A stretch of 64,000 nucleotides of DNA, taken from NCBI GenBank assembly GCA_011321815.1, contig DROS01000040.1, forward strand, positions 185,270 to 249,269. Direction: 5' to 3'. This document shows, in pieces, positions 35,891-44,093 of this stretch. The notes beneath the pieces were generated by a model. That model ran no database searches. It was not told where the DNA came from and worked only from the letters and a program-made list of their open reading frames with translations. Each line of letters begins with the position of its first letter. Position 1 is the first letter of the stretch. The translations under genes were made by a program, and so were the position numbers. The DNA is from Gammaproteobacteria bacterium (GTDB taxonomy: Bacteria; Pseudomonadota; Gammaproteobacteria; SZUA-152).

Positions 35891-35936
35891 GGCACAGGGT
35901 GGGCACAATCTGGGCACAGACCCAAAATGGGCACAG
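35891..35936 (+). repeat. Direct TGGGCACA repeats near the right end of the element
   Basis: TGGGCACA occurs at 35900-35907, 35911-35918 and 35928-35935, with a partial GGCACA at 35891. The third lies in AAAATGGGCACAG, which recurs inverted at 36182-36194, 14 bp inside the right core. Spacing and position resemble integrase arm-binding sites. Confidence 0.5.
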
Positions 35937-36069
35937 AATGGATATTTTGAGCTAACACTCACTGAAAAATGATTGTTAGCCAAAACGGTTGATTGTTGCT
36001 CCTGGTGGCTAGCACAATTGGCAAAAATACAAAAAATGACTGGTTGTAACTTGTTGAAAATATAGGAAA

Positions 36070-36146
36070 TGGCGCGCCTGACAGGAGTCGAACCTGTGAC
36101 CTTCGCCTTCGGAGGGCGACACTCTATCCAGCTGAGCTACAGGCGC
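36070..36146 (-). tRNA. tRNA-Arg(CCG), intact, carried by the element
   Basis: 77-nt cloverleaf with encoded CCA: acceptor GCGCCTG/CAGGCGC, D arm GCTC, anticodon loop CTCCGAA (anticodon CCG, arginine CGG codon), T arm ACAGG/CCTGT with TTCGACT. It lies 61 bp inside the right core. Its acceptor stem differs from the split gene, but its upstream flank (36147-36180) resembles the flank of the split gene (36250-36284), so it appears to have been captured with its promoter from a related genome. Confidence 0.95.
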
Positions 36147-36207
36147 ATGAGGGAATTCTAACAGATTTTGATAGTTGGCCGCTGTGCCCATTTTCTCGAT
36201 GAGCGTT

Positions 36208-36249
36208 GCCTTCGGAGGGCGGCACTCTATCCAGCTGAGCTACGGGCGC
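36208..36249 (-). tRNA. tRNA-Arg(CCG) 5' half, separated from its 3' half
   Basis: Minus strand reads GCGCCCGTA, then the D arm and the 5' anticodon arm through CTCCGAAGGC, then diverges into element sequence. With the 3' half at 28176-28208 it forms a tRNA with fully paired acceptor (GCGCCCG/CGGGCGC) and anticodon (CCGCC/GGCGG) stems. The last ten bases are the attachment core. It cannot fold into a tRNA alone. Confidence 0.9.
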
Positions 36250-36448
36250 ATGGGGGGAGTTTACCAGATTTTACCGAGTTAGCCTTGGTATCATTTTTTG
36301 TTATGATTGCAGCCCCCTACAAGCGGGGGCTACAGGTTTACATCCTGTTGGGTGCGCCGTTTTCTGGGGAATTCCGGGGCGCACATTGAGTTGCCGTTCC
36401 TACTTTAACCCACGAATCAGAATTAAAGCACTGGACGAAGGATAACGG

Positions 36449-36988
36449 TTGATATTTCGAGTGCTCAAAATGTTTTTCGCCGGGTTTGCATTGTTGGGTT
36501 TGCCGCCGTTGGCTCATGCCGCGTTTGTTGTGGATTTGCCCGATACGCGGATACAAGGCGTTTTGCAAAACTATTTCCCCATTAGCGAATATGCGGCATT
36601 TGCGCGAGTTTCTATGGATGTGCCGCAAGTGCGCTTGTCCAAAACGAACAAGGACATTGTGCTGGTTATTCCCATCGAGGCAAAAGTGATGGGAGGCGGT
36701 GTGCACAAGGGACATGTGACAATGTTGCTGGGCTTGAGTTACAAGCCGGCACGGGGTGGGTTGTTTTTTGGCCAACCACGCATCACGCAATTTGAAATAC
36801 CAAGCGTGAGTGAAAAAATGTTAGCGGAATTACGGGAAATCGTAGACGTTATGGGCAAAAATGCGTTGCCACTGGTGCGTATTTACACCGTAAAAGAGCG
36901 GGATTTAAACCATTCTCTGGCGAAAAGTGAATTGAAATCATTTGTAATTGGGGATGGTCGTTTGCAGCTGGAGTTTGGATTTAACTAA
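36449..36988 (+). CDS. DUF1439-family periplasmic protein (YceB-like)
   Basis: 179 aa from TTG 36449, which has a GAAGGA ribosome site; an ATG at 36470 is the alternative start. Signal peptide FAGFALLGLPPLAHA, then FVVDLPDTRIQGVLQNYFPIS and beta strands VRLSKTNKDIVLVIPIEAKVM and GHVTMLLGLSYKPARGGLFF, a pattern of the DUF1439/YceB family (TULIP-like lipid-binding fold). Probably a periplasmic or membrane-associated protein of unknown role. It is the first chromosomal gene right of the tRNA-Arg site. Confidence 0.8.
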   Translation: MIFRVLKMFFAGFALLGLPPLAHAAFVVDLPDTRIQGVLQNYFPISEYAAFARVSMDVPQVRLSKTNKDIVLVIPIEAKVMGGGVHKGHVTMLLGLSYKPARGGLFFGQPRITQFEIPSVSEKMLAELREIVDVMGKNALPLVRIYTVKERDLNHSLAKSELKSFVIGDGRLQLEFGFN

Positions 36989-37034
36989 GCCGGTCAGCTT
37001 GTCTATTGCCGTATTCAGGGGACAACATTTTTTC

Positions 37035-39023
37035 ATGTGTGGAATTGCTCTTTGTTATTACGCCGATGGACGGCAGGCCGATGAAACAATCGTTGGGCGC
37101 ATGGTTAAATCACTTGCCCACCGCGGTCCCGATGCGCTGACACATATCATGCGCGGCTCTGTTTCTCTGGGTCACACTCGCCTGAGCATTGTGGATATCG
37201 CGGAAGGCGATCAACCCATGTCAAGCGATGACGGGCGTTTTGCCCTGATCTTCAATGGTGAAATCTACAATTATCAGCGACTGCGCGCCGAACTGGAAAA
37301 AGATGGCGTACAGTTTAATACCCGCTCTGATACTGAGGTGGTATTACGCTTGTTTGAACGTGACGGGCTCGCATGTGTGCCTGCTCTGCGCGGCATGTTT
37401 GCCTTTGCTGTGCATGATCAAACCAACGGCCATTTACACCTGGTGCGGGACCGTCTGGGCATCAAGCCTTTGTTTTATCACTGGGATGGCGATACGCTGC
37501 TAGCAGCTTCGGAAGCCAAAGCTTTGTTCGCCAGTGGTCATATTGATGCTCAATTGAATCCCAATGCTATTCGCGCCTATTTTCGTTACCAATTTGCAAT
37601 AAGCCCGCAAACCCTTTTTCGGGATATTGTCGAGCTGCCACCAGGCCACACACTGTCACTGGCGCCAGGGGGCGAACCGCAACTCAAGCAATATTGGGAT
37701 CTTGTTTTTCCACAGGATGATGAATACGAAAGTCTCGATGAGACATTTTGGTCCGAACGTTTTGTGAGCGCCCTGGACGATGCGGCAGAAACACATCTGA
37801 TTGGCGATGTACCCATTGGTGCTTATTTATCCGGTGGCATTGATTCCGCCGCCACCACTTACCTGTTAAATACGCACGCACCAATGTCAGAAACGGGCAA
37901 AGTGCAGTCATATACGATTCGTTTCAGTAACCCGGCTAATGATGAATCTGTTCTGGCGAAAAATATTGCAGATCATCTGGGTGTGCCAAACGAAACCATT
38001 CTGCTGGATGACGCACGCAAAGAAGGATTTCTGGCTGAATTTCAACAATGCCTTTATCATCTTGAGCAACCACAAAGAATGGCCCTGGATGTGCCCCACT
38101 TTATGTTATCCGGTCTGGTGCAACATAATGGACAAAAAGTTGTTTTTACCGGTGATGGTGCTGATGAAATACTGGGCGGCTATGATTGCTACCGGCAGGA
38201 TGCCATGCGCATCTGGGGTAATCAGCAAAAAAACAGCCGACAACGACGGCGGTATTACCTCAACGAGTACAGCCAGAATTTTGCCGAAGCCCATGTACGT
38301 TTTTTATTCGGGCAACACCGCTCCAAAAGACAGCGCAGGGTGATTCGTCGGTTTGGCTGTTATCCCGCATGGAATGACTTTTGGCACATCCTGGATGATA
38401 TCAGCAGCCCTCTGTTTGGTGACGTTTTACGCACAGAAGATGATTCTGCCATGGATATCCTGGCAGAAAATATGCGCCACAATGTTGAAGGGCTGCATCC
38501 CCTGAACCAATCCCTGTACATTGAAACCAAAACCCGATTACCCGGCTGGATTTTGTGGAAGAGTGACCGGCTGTCAATGGCGCACAGTATCGAAGCACGG
38601 GTGCCTTTTATGGATCATCCCCTGGTGGAACTGGCCGCCCGGGTTCCTCCCGGCCTCAAGCTGAATGGCATGGATGAAAAGTACATTCTGCGAAAAATCA
38701 TGATGCCTCATTTGCCTGAGCATCCCTCCCAGTTTAAAAAGCGAGCCTTTTATACGCCCATACGGGACTGGTTTTTTACTGCAGAACGCCAACCGGGGCT
38801 GGATAAATATCTATCACCGCAAGCCTTGCAGAAAACGGGTTATTTTTGCGAGAAAACGGTTGCCCGTTATTTACAGCAAATTCGTGAAATCACGCAAACC
38901 GAAACAATGGATGAATATTATGCGCTGATGAAGCTGGAATGGGTGTTACTCATGGTTTTGAGTGTGCAGATATTGCACAGTCTTTTTGTTGAACGGGAAG
39001 CTGCATGCTTTAAGGGCTGTTGA
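37035..39023 (+). CDS. asnB: Asparagine synthase (glutamine-hydrolysing)
   Basis: 662 aa from ATG 37035 (MCGIALCYY), so that Cys2 becomes the N-terminal glutaminase nucleophile; the track-length upstream extension is not real. Class II glutamine amidotransferase domain (about 1-210; SLAHRGPDA, GHTRLSIVD, FNGEIYNYQ) followed by the synthetase domain with the PPi-loop SGGIDSA in GAYLSGGIDSAATTYLL. It makes asparagine from aspartate with ATP. Asparagine-synthase paralogues also occur in exopolysaccharide and lipopeptide loci; this one stands alone. Confidence 0.9.
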   Translation: MCGIALCYYADGRQADETIVGRMVKSLAHRGPDALTHIMRGSVSLGHTRLSIVDIAEGDQPMSSDDGRFALIFNGEIYNYQRLRAELEKDGVQFNTRSDTEVVLRLFERDGLACVPALRGMFAFAVHDQTNGHLHLVRDRLGIKPLFYHWDGDTLLAASEAKALFASGHIDAQLNPNAIRAYFRYQFAISPQTLFRDIVELPPGHTLSLAPGGEPQLKQYWDLVFPQDDEYESLDETFWSERFVSALDDAAETHLIGDVPIGAYLSGGIDSAATTYLLNTHAPMSETGKVQSYTIRFSNPANDESVLAKNIADHLGVPNETILLDDARKEGFLAEFQQCLYHLEQPQRMALDVPHFMLSGLVQHNGQKVVFTGDGADEILGGYDCYRQDAMRIWGNQQKNSRQRRRYYLNEYSQNFAEAHVRFLFGQHRSKRQRRVIRRFGCYPAWNDFWHILDDISSPLFGDVLRTEDDSAMDILAENMRHNVEGLHPLNQSLYIETKTRLPGWILWKSDRLSMAHSIEARVPFMDHPLVELAARVPPGLKLNGMDEKYILRKIMMPHLPEHPSQFKKRAFYTPIRDWFFTAERQPGLDKYLSPQALQKTGYFCEKTVARYLQQIREITQTETMDEYYALMKLEWVLLMVLSVQILHSLFVEREAACFKGC

Positions 39024-39157
39024 CGTTTCATCATCACCGTTGCGCCTGGAAAAATGCCAACCAGCCTGGGTCGGTGCTTTCGGTGAGGAAAGGGGTTTGG
39101 TGGCGTCAAATGAGCGATGAGCAGCACCGAGCCAAATTCAAATGCTTATTGTTGCGC

Positions 39158-40150
39158 TTATACCGCATTCGCCGCACCAGCGCCTGCTGAATCAATAAAT
39201 GGATCGGCAAAAATATCCTGTATCGAGGCACCCGCCAAAAAACTCTTTTTTTGCATTGTTTTGACCATATCTTCACGACCGCACAAAAATACCCGCCAGC
39301 CCGACAGTTGGGCAAAGTCCGCTAATGCCACATCCGTTGCGCGCCCGGATTGCACACCGTGTGGCGGCGTGCCCCGCGACACACAAGGGTGATAATGGAA
39401 AACGGCATTGGCTTCGTCCATCGCCGACAATTCAGACACCAGATACAAACCTTCCGCAGTACTGCTGCCATGGTACAAATGAATTGGCCCGCTGTGCCCC
39501 TGTCGCAAGGCGTCACGCACAATGCCCACCAACGGTGCCAGCCCCGTACCCGTTCCGACCAGCAGCAACGGCTGTGTCTCCCGGCCTGGCAGATAACTAC
39601 ACTGCCCTGCCGCCTGACTGATGGTAACCGTGTCACCGGCCTGTAATTTTTCCGCCACCCAGCCACTCACCAGGCCACCGGGCACGTGGCGAATATGCAA
39701 TTCGAGGAAATCATCCAGCTCCGGCACGCTGGCAAGGGAGTAACTGCGGACTGCGCCCGCCTCATTACTGAGGTTGAGAAACTGCCCGGGAAGATAAATA
39801 TAATTATCAGGCCGCGCCAGCCGTAACCGCACCACATCCGCGCTGAGCTTGTCCACTGACAACACCGCCGTATCAAAACGACTGCCGGCCTGATCCGGCG
39901 CCGCCACCTGCATGTCGGTTTCCGGTACACAGGAACAGATCAGGAAATGATTCTGCGCCTTGAGTGTTTCTTTGATGCCCACCTGGGAGGCAGGCGTCGG
40001 TTTACCCTCCACAGCCACCATCATACAAGACTGACAAGCACCCGCCTTGCAGGAATAATTAACGGAAACACCCTGCCGGATCAGGCAATCAAGCACCGAT
40101 TCTCCTGGTTCACAGTGATAATCCTGACCTTCATATAATATCGTTGGCAT
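39158..40150 (-). CDS. Ferredoxin-NAD(P)H reductase-like protein with N-terminal 2Fe-2S domain
   Basis: 330 aa from ATG 40150, which has a GGGAAC site; an upstream ATG at 40171 has none. Plant-type ferredoxin domain at the N-terminus with C-x4-C-x2-C and a distal Cys (SCKAGACQSC ... FLICSC). The FAD-binding barrel (RSYSLAS, then GGLVSGW) and NAD(P)-binding domain (LLLVGTGTGLAPLVGI, FLCGREDMV) follow. It transfers electrons from NAD(P)H through FAD to the iron-sulfur centre. Just downstream of the truncated haemoglobin gene, it is the likely reductase for it, giving NO dioxygenase-type chemistry. Confidence 0.88.
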   Translation of the reverse strand: MPTILYEGQDYHCEPGESVLDCLIRQGVSVNYSCKAGACQSCMMVAVEGKPTPASQVGIKETLKAQNHFLICSCVPETDMQVAAPDQAGSRFDTAVLSVDKLSADVVRLRLARPDNYIYLPGQFLNLSNEAGAVRSYSLASVPELDDFLELHIRHVPGGLVSGWVAEKLQAGDTVTISQAAGQCSYLPGRETQPLLLVGTGTGLAPLVGIVRDALRQGHSGPIHLYHGSSTAEGLYLVSELSAMDEANAVFHYHPCVSRGTPPHGVQSGRATDVALADFAQLSGWRVFLCGREDMVKTMQKKSFLAGASIQDIFADPFIDSAGAGAANAV

Positions 40151-40195
40151 GGTGTTCCCGTTGGCTGACATTATGTATAAAACAGTGACAAATGT

Positions 40196-40564
40196 TTATT
40201 TGCCCAGTACATCGTTGCGTGTGGTTTCGGCAATCGCGGCTACCTCACCGATCAGATCGTCAGCGACACCCAATTCCTTCAATGTTGCGCCCAGATTTTC
40301 CACCACGGCGTCAAAATGGCTGTCATTCAAGCCGCGCTCCACCAAGTGAGCATGACCCTTGCGCATATCTTCGCCGGTGTAATTGTTGGGACCACCAAAA
40401 GCCATGGTCAAAAATGCCTTTTGTTTGGCAGCCTGCTTGTCCATGTCCACGCCATCAAAAAATTCGTTGATGCGGTCATCGGCCAGCACTTTGCGATAAA
40501 AAATATCCACTGCGGCATCCACTGCGGCTTCACCACCAAGACGGTCGAATAATGTATCACTCAT
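40196..40564 (-). CDS. Group I truncated haemoglobin
   Basis: 122 aa from ATG 40564, with AGGAGA ribosome site; the longer frame from 40678 is not supported. Full-length 2-on-2 globin: Phe-Tyr at B9/B10 (VDIFYRKVL), the F-helix KGHAHLVERGLNDSHFD with proximal His, and the C-terminal H helix. Group I (trHbN) proteins detoxify nitric oxide to nitrate when supplied with electrons. It is co-oriented with the reductase gene and divergent from nsrR, with an NsrR-like operator between. Confidence 0.93.
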   Translation of the reverse strand: MSDTLFDRLGGEAAVDAAVDIFYRKVLADDRINEFFDGVDMDKQAAKQKAFLTMAFGGPNNYTGEDMRKGHAHLVERGLNDSHFDAVVENLGATLKELGVADDLIGEVAAIAETTRNDVLGK

Positions 40565-40758
40565 CGTTTTTCTCCTGTTTAACTTGTTTTCAATTTCAAT
40601 TAATGTCCGTATCAGGTCCGTACCAAACAAATAACGAGACCAGAACATAGCGGCCAAAAAAAATAAAACCGCACCCACTACATTATTTTTTCATTCCCAA
40701 ACAAGGTGCCAGGCAACATGCTGATTATAGTGCCCAAAACGGTGCGCACAGAACAATA

Positions 40759-40775
40759 ATGTATCGAGGATACAT
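40759..40775. promoter_or_regulatory. Candidate NsrR/Rrf2-type operator
   Basis: ATGTATCGAGGATACAT is a perfect 7-bp inverted repeat around GAG, extended by flanking ACAAT/ATTGT. It resembles NsrR sites (ATGYAT...ATRCAT) and lies between the divergent haemoglobin and nsrR genes. Confidence 0.65.
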
Positions 40776-40849
40776 GTTAATTGTCCTGCCGCCATTGTCA
40801 ACCCCTTTCCACCTGTTCTATTATCATCACAAGCCTCGGGGGAAGGAGC

Positions 40850-41320
40850 ATGCAATTAACGCTACACACAGATTATGCTTTGCGCGTACTCATTTATCTG
40901 GCACAAAAAGAGGGTGAGCTGGCAACCATCAGTGAAATCACGGATTTTTACCGCATTTCACGCAACCATTTGGTCAAAGTGGTACATCATCTGGCTCAGG
41001 AAGATTTTATTCATACCACCCGCGGTAAACATGGCGGTATGTGCCTGGCGCGCGAAGCAAAACTGATCCCCATTGGCCAGGTAGTGCGCCGTATGGAGCC
41101 CAGCTTCGACCTCGTCGAGTGTTTCAGCAACAATAACCAGCCCTGCACAGTAGTCCCGATCTGTGCACTCAAAGGCGTGTTACAGCGGGCCGTCAGCGAA
41201 TTTCTGACTTTGCTGGATCAATTTACGGTGGCGGATGCCGTGGTGCAAAACCAGACCACGGAACAGATCTTCTCTGCCTCGCAACTGCTCAATACCAACA
41301 GCAGCAAAAGTAAAAACTGA
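40850..41320 (+). CDS. nsrR: NO-sensing transcriptional repressor NsrR
   Basis: 156 aa from ATG 40850, with GGAAGGAG ribosome site. Rrf2-family winged helix (MQLTLHTDYALRVLIYLA, then ISRNHLVKVVHHLAQEDFIHTTRGKHGG) followed by the cluster ligands in CFSNNNQPCTVVPICAL, matching the C-x8-C-x5-C-type arrangement of NsrR Fe-S clusters. Nitrosylation of the cluster releases DNA. The haemoglobin and reductase genes next door are typical NsrR targets. Confidence 0.9.
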   Translation: MQLTLHTDYALRVLIYLAQKEGELATISEITDFYRISRNHLVKVVHHLAQEDFIHTTRGKHGGMCLAREAKLIPIGQVVRRMEPSFDLVECFSNNNQPCTVVPICALKGVLQRAVSEFLTLLDQFTVADAVVQNQTTEQIFSASQLLNTNSSKSKN

Positions 41321-41562
41321 CAATTTCACATACAGGGCTTTTCCCCAAACCTTCCCTGCAAGGACACAAACCGCTAAGATATGCGGTTCGATTTTGCGGC
41401 AATCTGAATGCTGCCCGGCAACGCCACCGAAATATCCAGTATTACCCGGCACCATTAACAGCTGCGGGGTAATCGCGTCGCACAGGTTCACGGAAACATC
41501 CGCCACCCAGCGCGCCCGGTTTTATTATGAAAGTTTCGAAATGAAAGTTTGAGGAGAACAAC

Positions 41563-42450
41563 ATGTCCCAAAAGCACCCTGTCATTGCCGTTACCGGCTC
41601 TTCCGGCGCAGGCACCACCACGGTCAAAAATGCCTTTGAGCACATTTTCCGCCGCGAAAACATCAACCCGCTGGTGGTGGAAGGCGATAGCTATCACCGC
41701 TATGATCGCGCTGCGATGAAACAGGCCATTGAGGAATTTGCCGCCAAAAACAAACAACTCAGTCACTTTGGTCCGGAATCCAACCATTTTGACCTGATTG
41801 CCGATGCCTTCAAAACCTACGGTGAAACCGGCAAATGCCGCCGTCGTTATTACCTCCACAGTGATGAAGAAGCCGCCGAACACAATGCGCGCCTGGGTAT
41901 CGATCTGACCCCCGGCCAATTCACCCCCTGGGAAGATATCGCCGAAGAAACCGACGTATTGTTTTACGAAGGCCTGCACGGCGGTGCAGTGGACGGTGAT
42001 GTGGATGTCGCCTCACACACCGATCTGTTGGTGGGCGTCGTCCCCATCGTGAACCTGGAATGGATTCAAAAAATTCATCGTGACAATGCGCAGCGTGGCT
42101 ATAGTGCCGAGGCTATTGTGGATACCATCCTGCGCCGCATGGACGACTACGTGCATTACATCACACCGCAATTCTCGCGCACCGACATCAACTTCCAGCG
42201 CGTCCCCACAGTGGACACCTCCAACCCCTTTATTGCCCGCGATATCCCGACACCGGACGAAAGCTTCATTGTCATCCGCTTCCGCGATCCCGATGGCACT
42301 GATTTCCCCTACCTGCTGAACATGATCAATGACTCATTCATGTCGCGTCCCAACACCATCGTGGTGCCGGGCGGAAAAATGGGCTTTGCCATGGAGTTGA
42401 TTCTTGCACCCCGCATTCACCAGTTGGTTGAGGAAAAAAAGAACAGCTAA
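41563..42450 (+). CDS. prkB: Phosphoribulokinase (bacterial type)
   Basis: 295 aa. P-loop is the characteristic GSSGAGTTTV of bacterial phosphoribulokinase, with VVEGDSYHRYDR, the catalytic-base region FYEGLHGGAV and VVPIVNLEWIQKIHRD. It phosphorylates ribulose 5-phosphate to ribulose 1,5-bisphosphate, the committed step of the Calvin cycle. Bacterial enzymes are octameric and regulated by NADH/AMP. No RuBisCO gene lies nearby. A strong terminator follows. Some heterotrophs keep prk-like genes with other roles, so autotrophy is not proven. Confidence 0.93.
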   Translation: MSQKHPVIAVTGSSGAGTTTVKNAFEHIFRRENINPLVVEGDSYHRYDRAAMKQAIEEFAAKNKQLSHFGPESNHFDLIADAFKTYGETGKCRRRYYLHSDEEAAEHNARLGIDLTPGQFTPWEDIAEETDVLFYEGLHGGAVDGDVDVASHTDLLVGVVPIVNLEWIQKIHRDNAQRGYSAEAIVDTILRRMDDYVHYITPQFSRTDINFQRVPTVDTSNPFIARDIPTPDESFIVIRFRDPDGTDFPYLLNMINDSFMSRPNTIVVPGGKMGFAMELILAPRIHQLVEEKKNS

Positions 42451-42511
42451 AGGGGTTCGTGGCCGGTTTTACTGACCCGGTTATGGTCATTGCTGGTTAG
42501 GCCGTCATGCT

Positions 42512-42549
42512 AAAGGCATAAGCAAATTATTTGCTTATGCCTTTTTTTT
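42512..42549 (+). terminator. Strong rho-independent terminator after phosphoribulokinase
   Basis: A perfect 16-bp inverted repeat (AAAGGCATAAGCAAAT and its complement around a single T) ends in a run of eight T. It should also terminate minus-strand transcription less efficiently. Confidence 0.92.
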
Positions 42550-42718
42550 GAAACCAATATGCGATAAGTCATAGGGCGGGCGCCACACTCTGGCGGAAGA
42601 TATGCGGGCCAATTCAATTTGATCTTTGTTCAGTTTATTGGCCGCCCCGTGCATTAGACGTTCGCAGTAGGTTCAACTAATTAATTTAGGATGATGTTAA
42701 CGGGGTAGCTGTGATGTA

Positions 42719-44092
42719 TCACAGCCCGTATTTCTGCTGTCGATAGCGTAGTTTTTCGCGGCTGGTCCCCAGCATGCGTGCTGTTGCTGTGGTGTTGTTA
42801 TTGCAGCGTTTTAATGCCGTCTTGATAATATGACATTCCATTTCCGCAAGATTCATGCTGCCATCCAGCGGAATAATCAGGCTGTTTTCATCATGGATGG
42901 TCGTTGATGCCCGCGCTGCATCAAGTTGTAGCCATTGCAGTGGCAATTCATCACCTTCGGCGAAAAGAACACAGCGTTCGATAACATTTCTCAGTTCGCG
43001 CACATTGCCTGGCCAGTGGTGGTGGTTAAGTTGTTGCCATACCGGTTGTGGTATTTTGGATACCTGGTGGCGCTTTGCTTTGAGGTTAAATTCTTTAATA
43101 AGCGCAGGCACAAGCACTTGCAGGTCTTCTTTTCGTTCCTTAAGTGATGGTAGTTTAAGCTCGAACAGGCTTAGCCGATGATAGAGGTCGCTGCGAAATC
43201 TTCCTTCGCTTACTTGTTGGGAAAAGTTGCGATTACTGGCTGCGATGATCTGGATATCGATCTCGGTTTCAATTTCGCTGCCCAGTCGCCGGATTGTCTG
43301 GTCTTCGATGGCTTTGAGTAACTTGCTTTGGAGTTCAAGTGACATTTCACCAATTTCATCCAGGAACAATGTGCCGCCATCCGCTTGTTCGAATAAGCCG
43401 CGCCGTGATTTTTTTGCGCCGGTGAACGCGCCGATTTCATGACCGAATAATTCGGATTCCAACAGGTCATGAGGCAGAGCGGCACAATTGACGGCAATGA
43501 AGGGCGCATCTGCCCGCGCGCTTGTATGATGCAGAATTTTGGCTGCCAGTCCTTTTCCTGTTCCTGTTTCCCCACTGATGATCAGCGAGTTAAACGATAT
43601 TTCCGATAAGCGTTTGAGCATCGTGCGCGTTTGTTGTGCCTGTGGACTTGAGCCGATAAATGCGTCGACAGAGTAACGTTGAGTTTGCACATTGCGCTGT
43701 TGTTTCAGGCGGCGCTGGGCGAGGGCGCTGCGCTGGGCGCTGGCAACAACAAGGTCGAGTCGTTCCAGGTCGCAGGGTTTTTCGAGAAAATCATAGGCGC
43801 CAAGTTGCAGTGCGCGTACGGATTCCGGTACTGAGCCGAAGGCGGTTAAAAACAGCCATTCACCGACATCAGGTGTGTTGCCGACTTCTGCCAGCAGATC
43901 AAGGCCGTTACCGTCGGGAAGATTGATATCTGAAATGACAATCAGTGGTTCCAGCTTCTGTTTCAGTAATTTGTATCGGGCCTGTTGAATGGTGGTGGCG
44001 AGTTCAACACGGTAGCCTTGTCGTTTGAAATGGCGTGATAGTTCATCACCCAACAAGGATTCATCTTCAATAATAAGCAAGGAGTTTCCCAT
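42719..44092 (-). CDS. Sigma54-dependent response regulator
   Basis: 457 aa. Receiver domain (about 1-125) with phospho-acceptor Asp in VISDINLPDGNG; AAA+ domain with Walker A GETGTGKG, sigma54 contact loop GAFTGA, Walker B GTLFLDEIGEM; C-terminal Fis-type HTH (NNNTTATARMLGTSREKLRYR). It lies directly downstream of its presumed cognate kinase (1-bp gap). Targets unknown; nothing visible downstream of the pair in the same operon. Not NtrC, which is at 22206. Confidence 0.9.
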   Translation of the reverse strand: MGNSLLIIEDESLLGDELSRHFKRQGYRVELATTIQQARYKLLKQKLEPLIVISDINLPDGNGLDLLAEVGNTPDVGEWLFLTAFGSVPESVRALQLGAYDFLEKPCDLERLDLVVASAQRSALAQRRLKQQRNVQTQRYSVDAFIGSSPQAQQTRTMLKRLSEISFNSLIISGETGTGKGLAAKILHHTSARADAPFIAVNCAALPHDLLESELFGHEIGAFTGAKKSRRGLFEQADGGTLFLDEIGEMSLELQSKLLKAIEDQTIRRLGSEIETEIDIQIIAASNRNFSQQVSEGRFRSDLYHRLSLFELKLPSLKERKEDLQVLVPALIKEFNLKAKRHQVSKIPQPVWQQLNHHHWPGNVRELRNVIERCVLFAEGDELPLQWLQLDAARASTTIHDENSLIIPLDGSMNLAEMECHIIKTALKRCNNNTTATARMLGTSREKLRYRQQKYGL

Positions 44093-44093
44093 A

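Larger units (their letters stand above)
28209..36217. mobile_element. ~8.0 kb defence-type element integrated in the anticodon arm of tRNA-Arg(CCG)
   Basis: Bounded by identical 10-bp cores inside two complementary halves of one tRNA-Arg gene. Removing one core and the DNA between joins the halves into a tRNA-Arg(CCG) with matching acceptor and anticodon stems. Cargo: an IS630-broken gene, a HEPN-like plus large helical protein pair, an MqsR-MqsA-SecB-like operon, an S8 peptidase fragment and an intact tRNA-Arg(CCG). No integrase, relaxase or replication gene is visible inside, so it is either non-autonomous or has lost its recombinase. Repeated TGGGCACA motifs near the right core may be recombinase arm sites. 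Confidence 0.7.

Noticed and set aside
36187..36200. CCCATTTTCTCGAT shared between the right end of the element and the palindrome at 63891
   Set aside because: A 14-base match is expected several times in a window this size; surrounding sequence differs.
36308..36330. Hairpin AGCCCCC/GGGGGCT downstream of the tRNA-Arg locus
   Set aside because: No T run on either strand and no gene end it would serve; recorded only as a possible structure.
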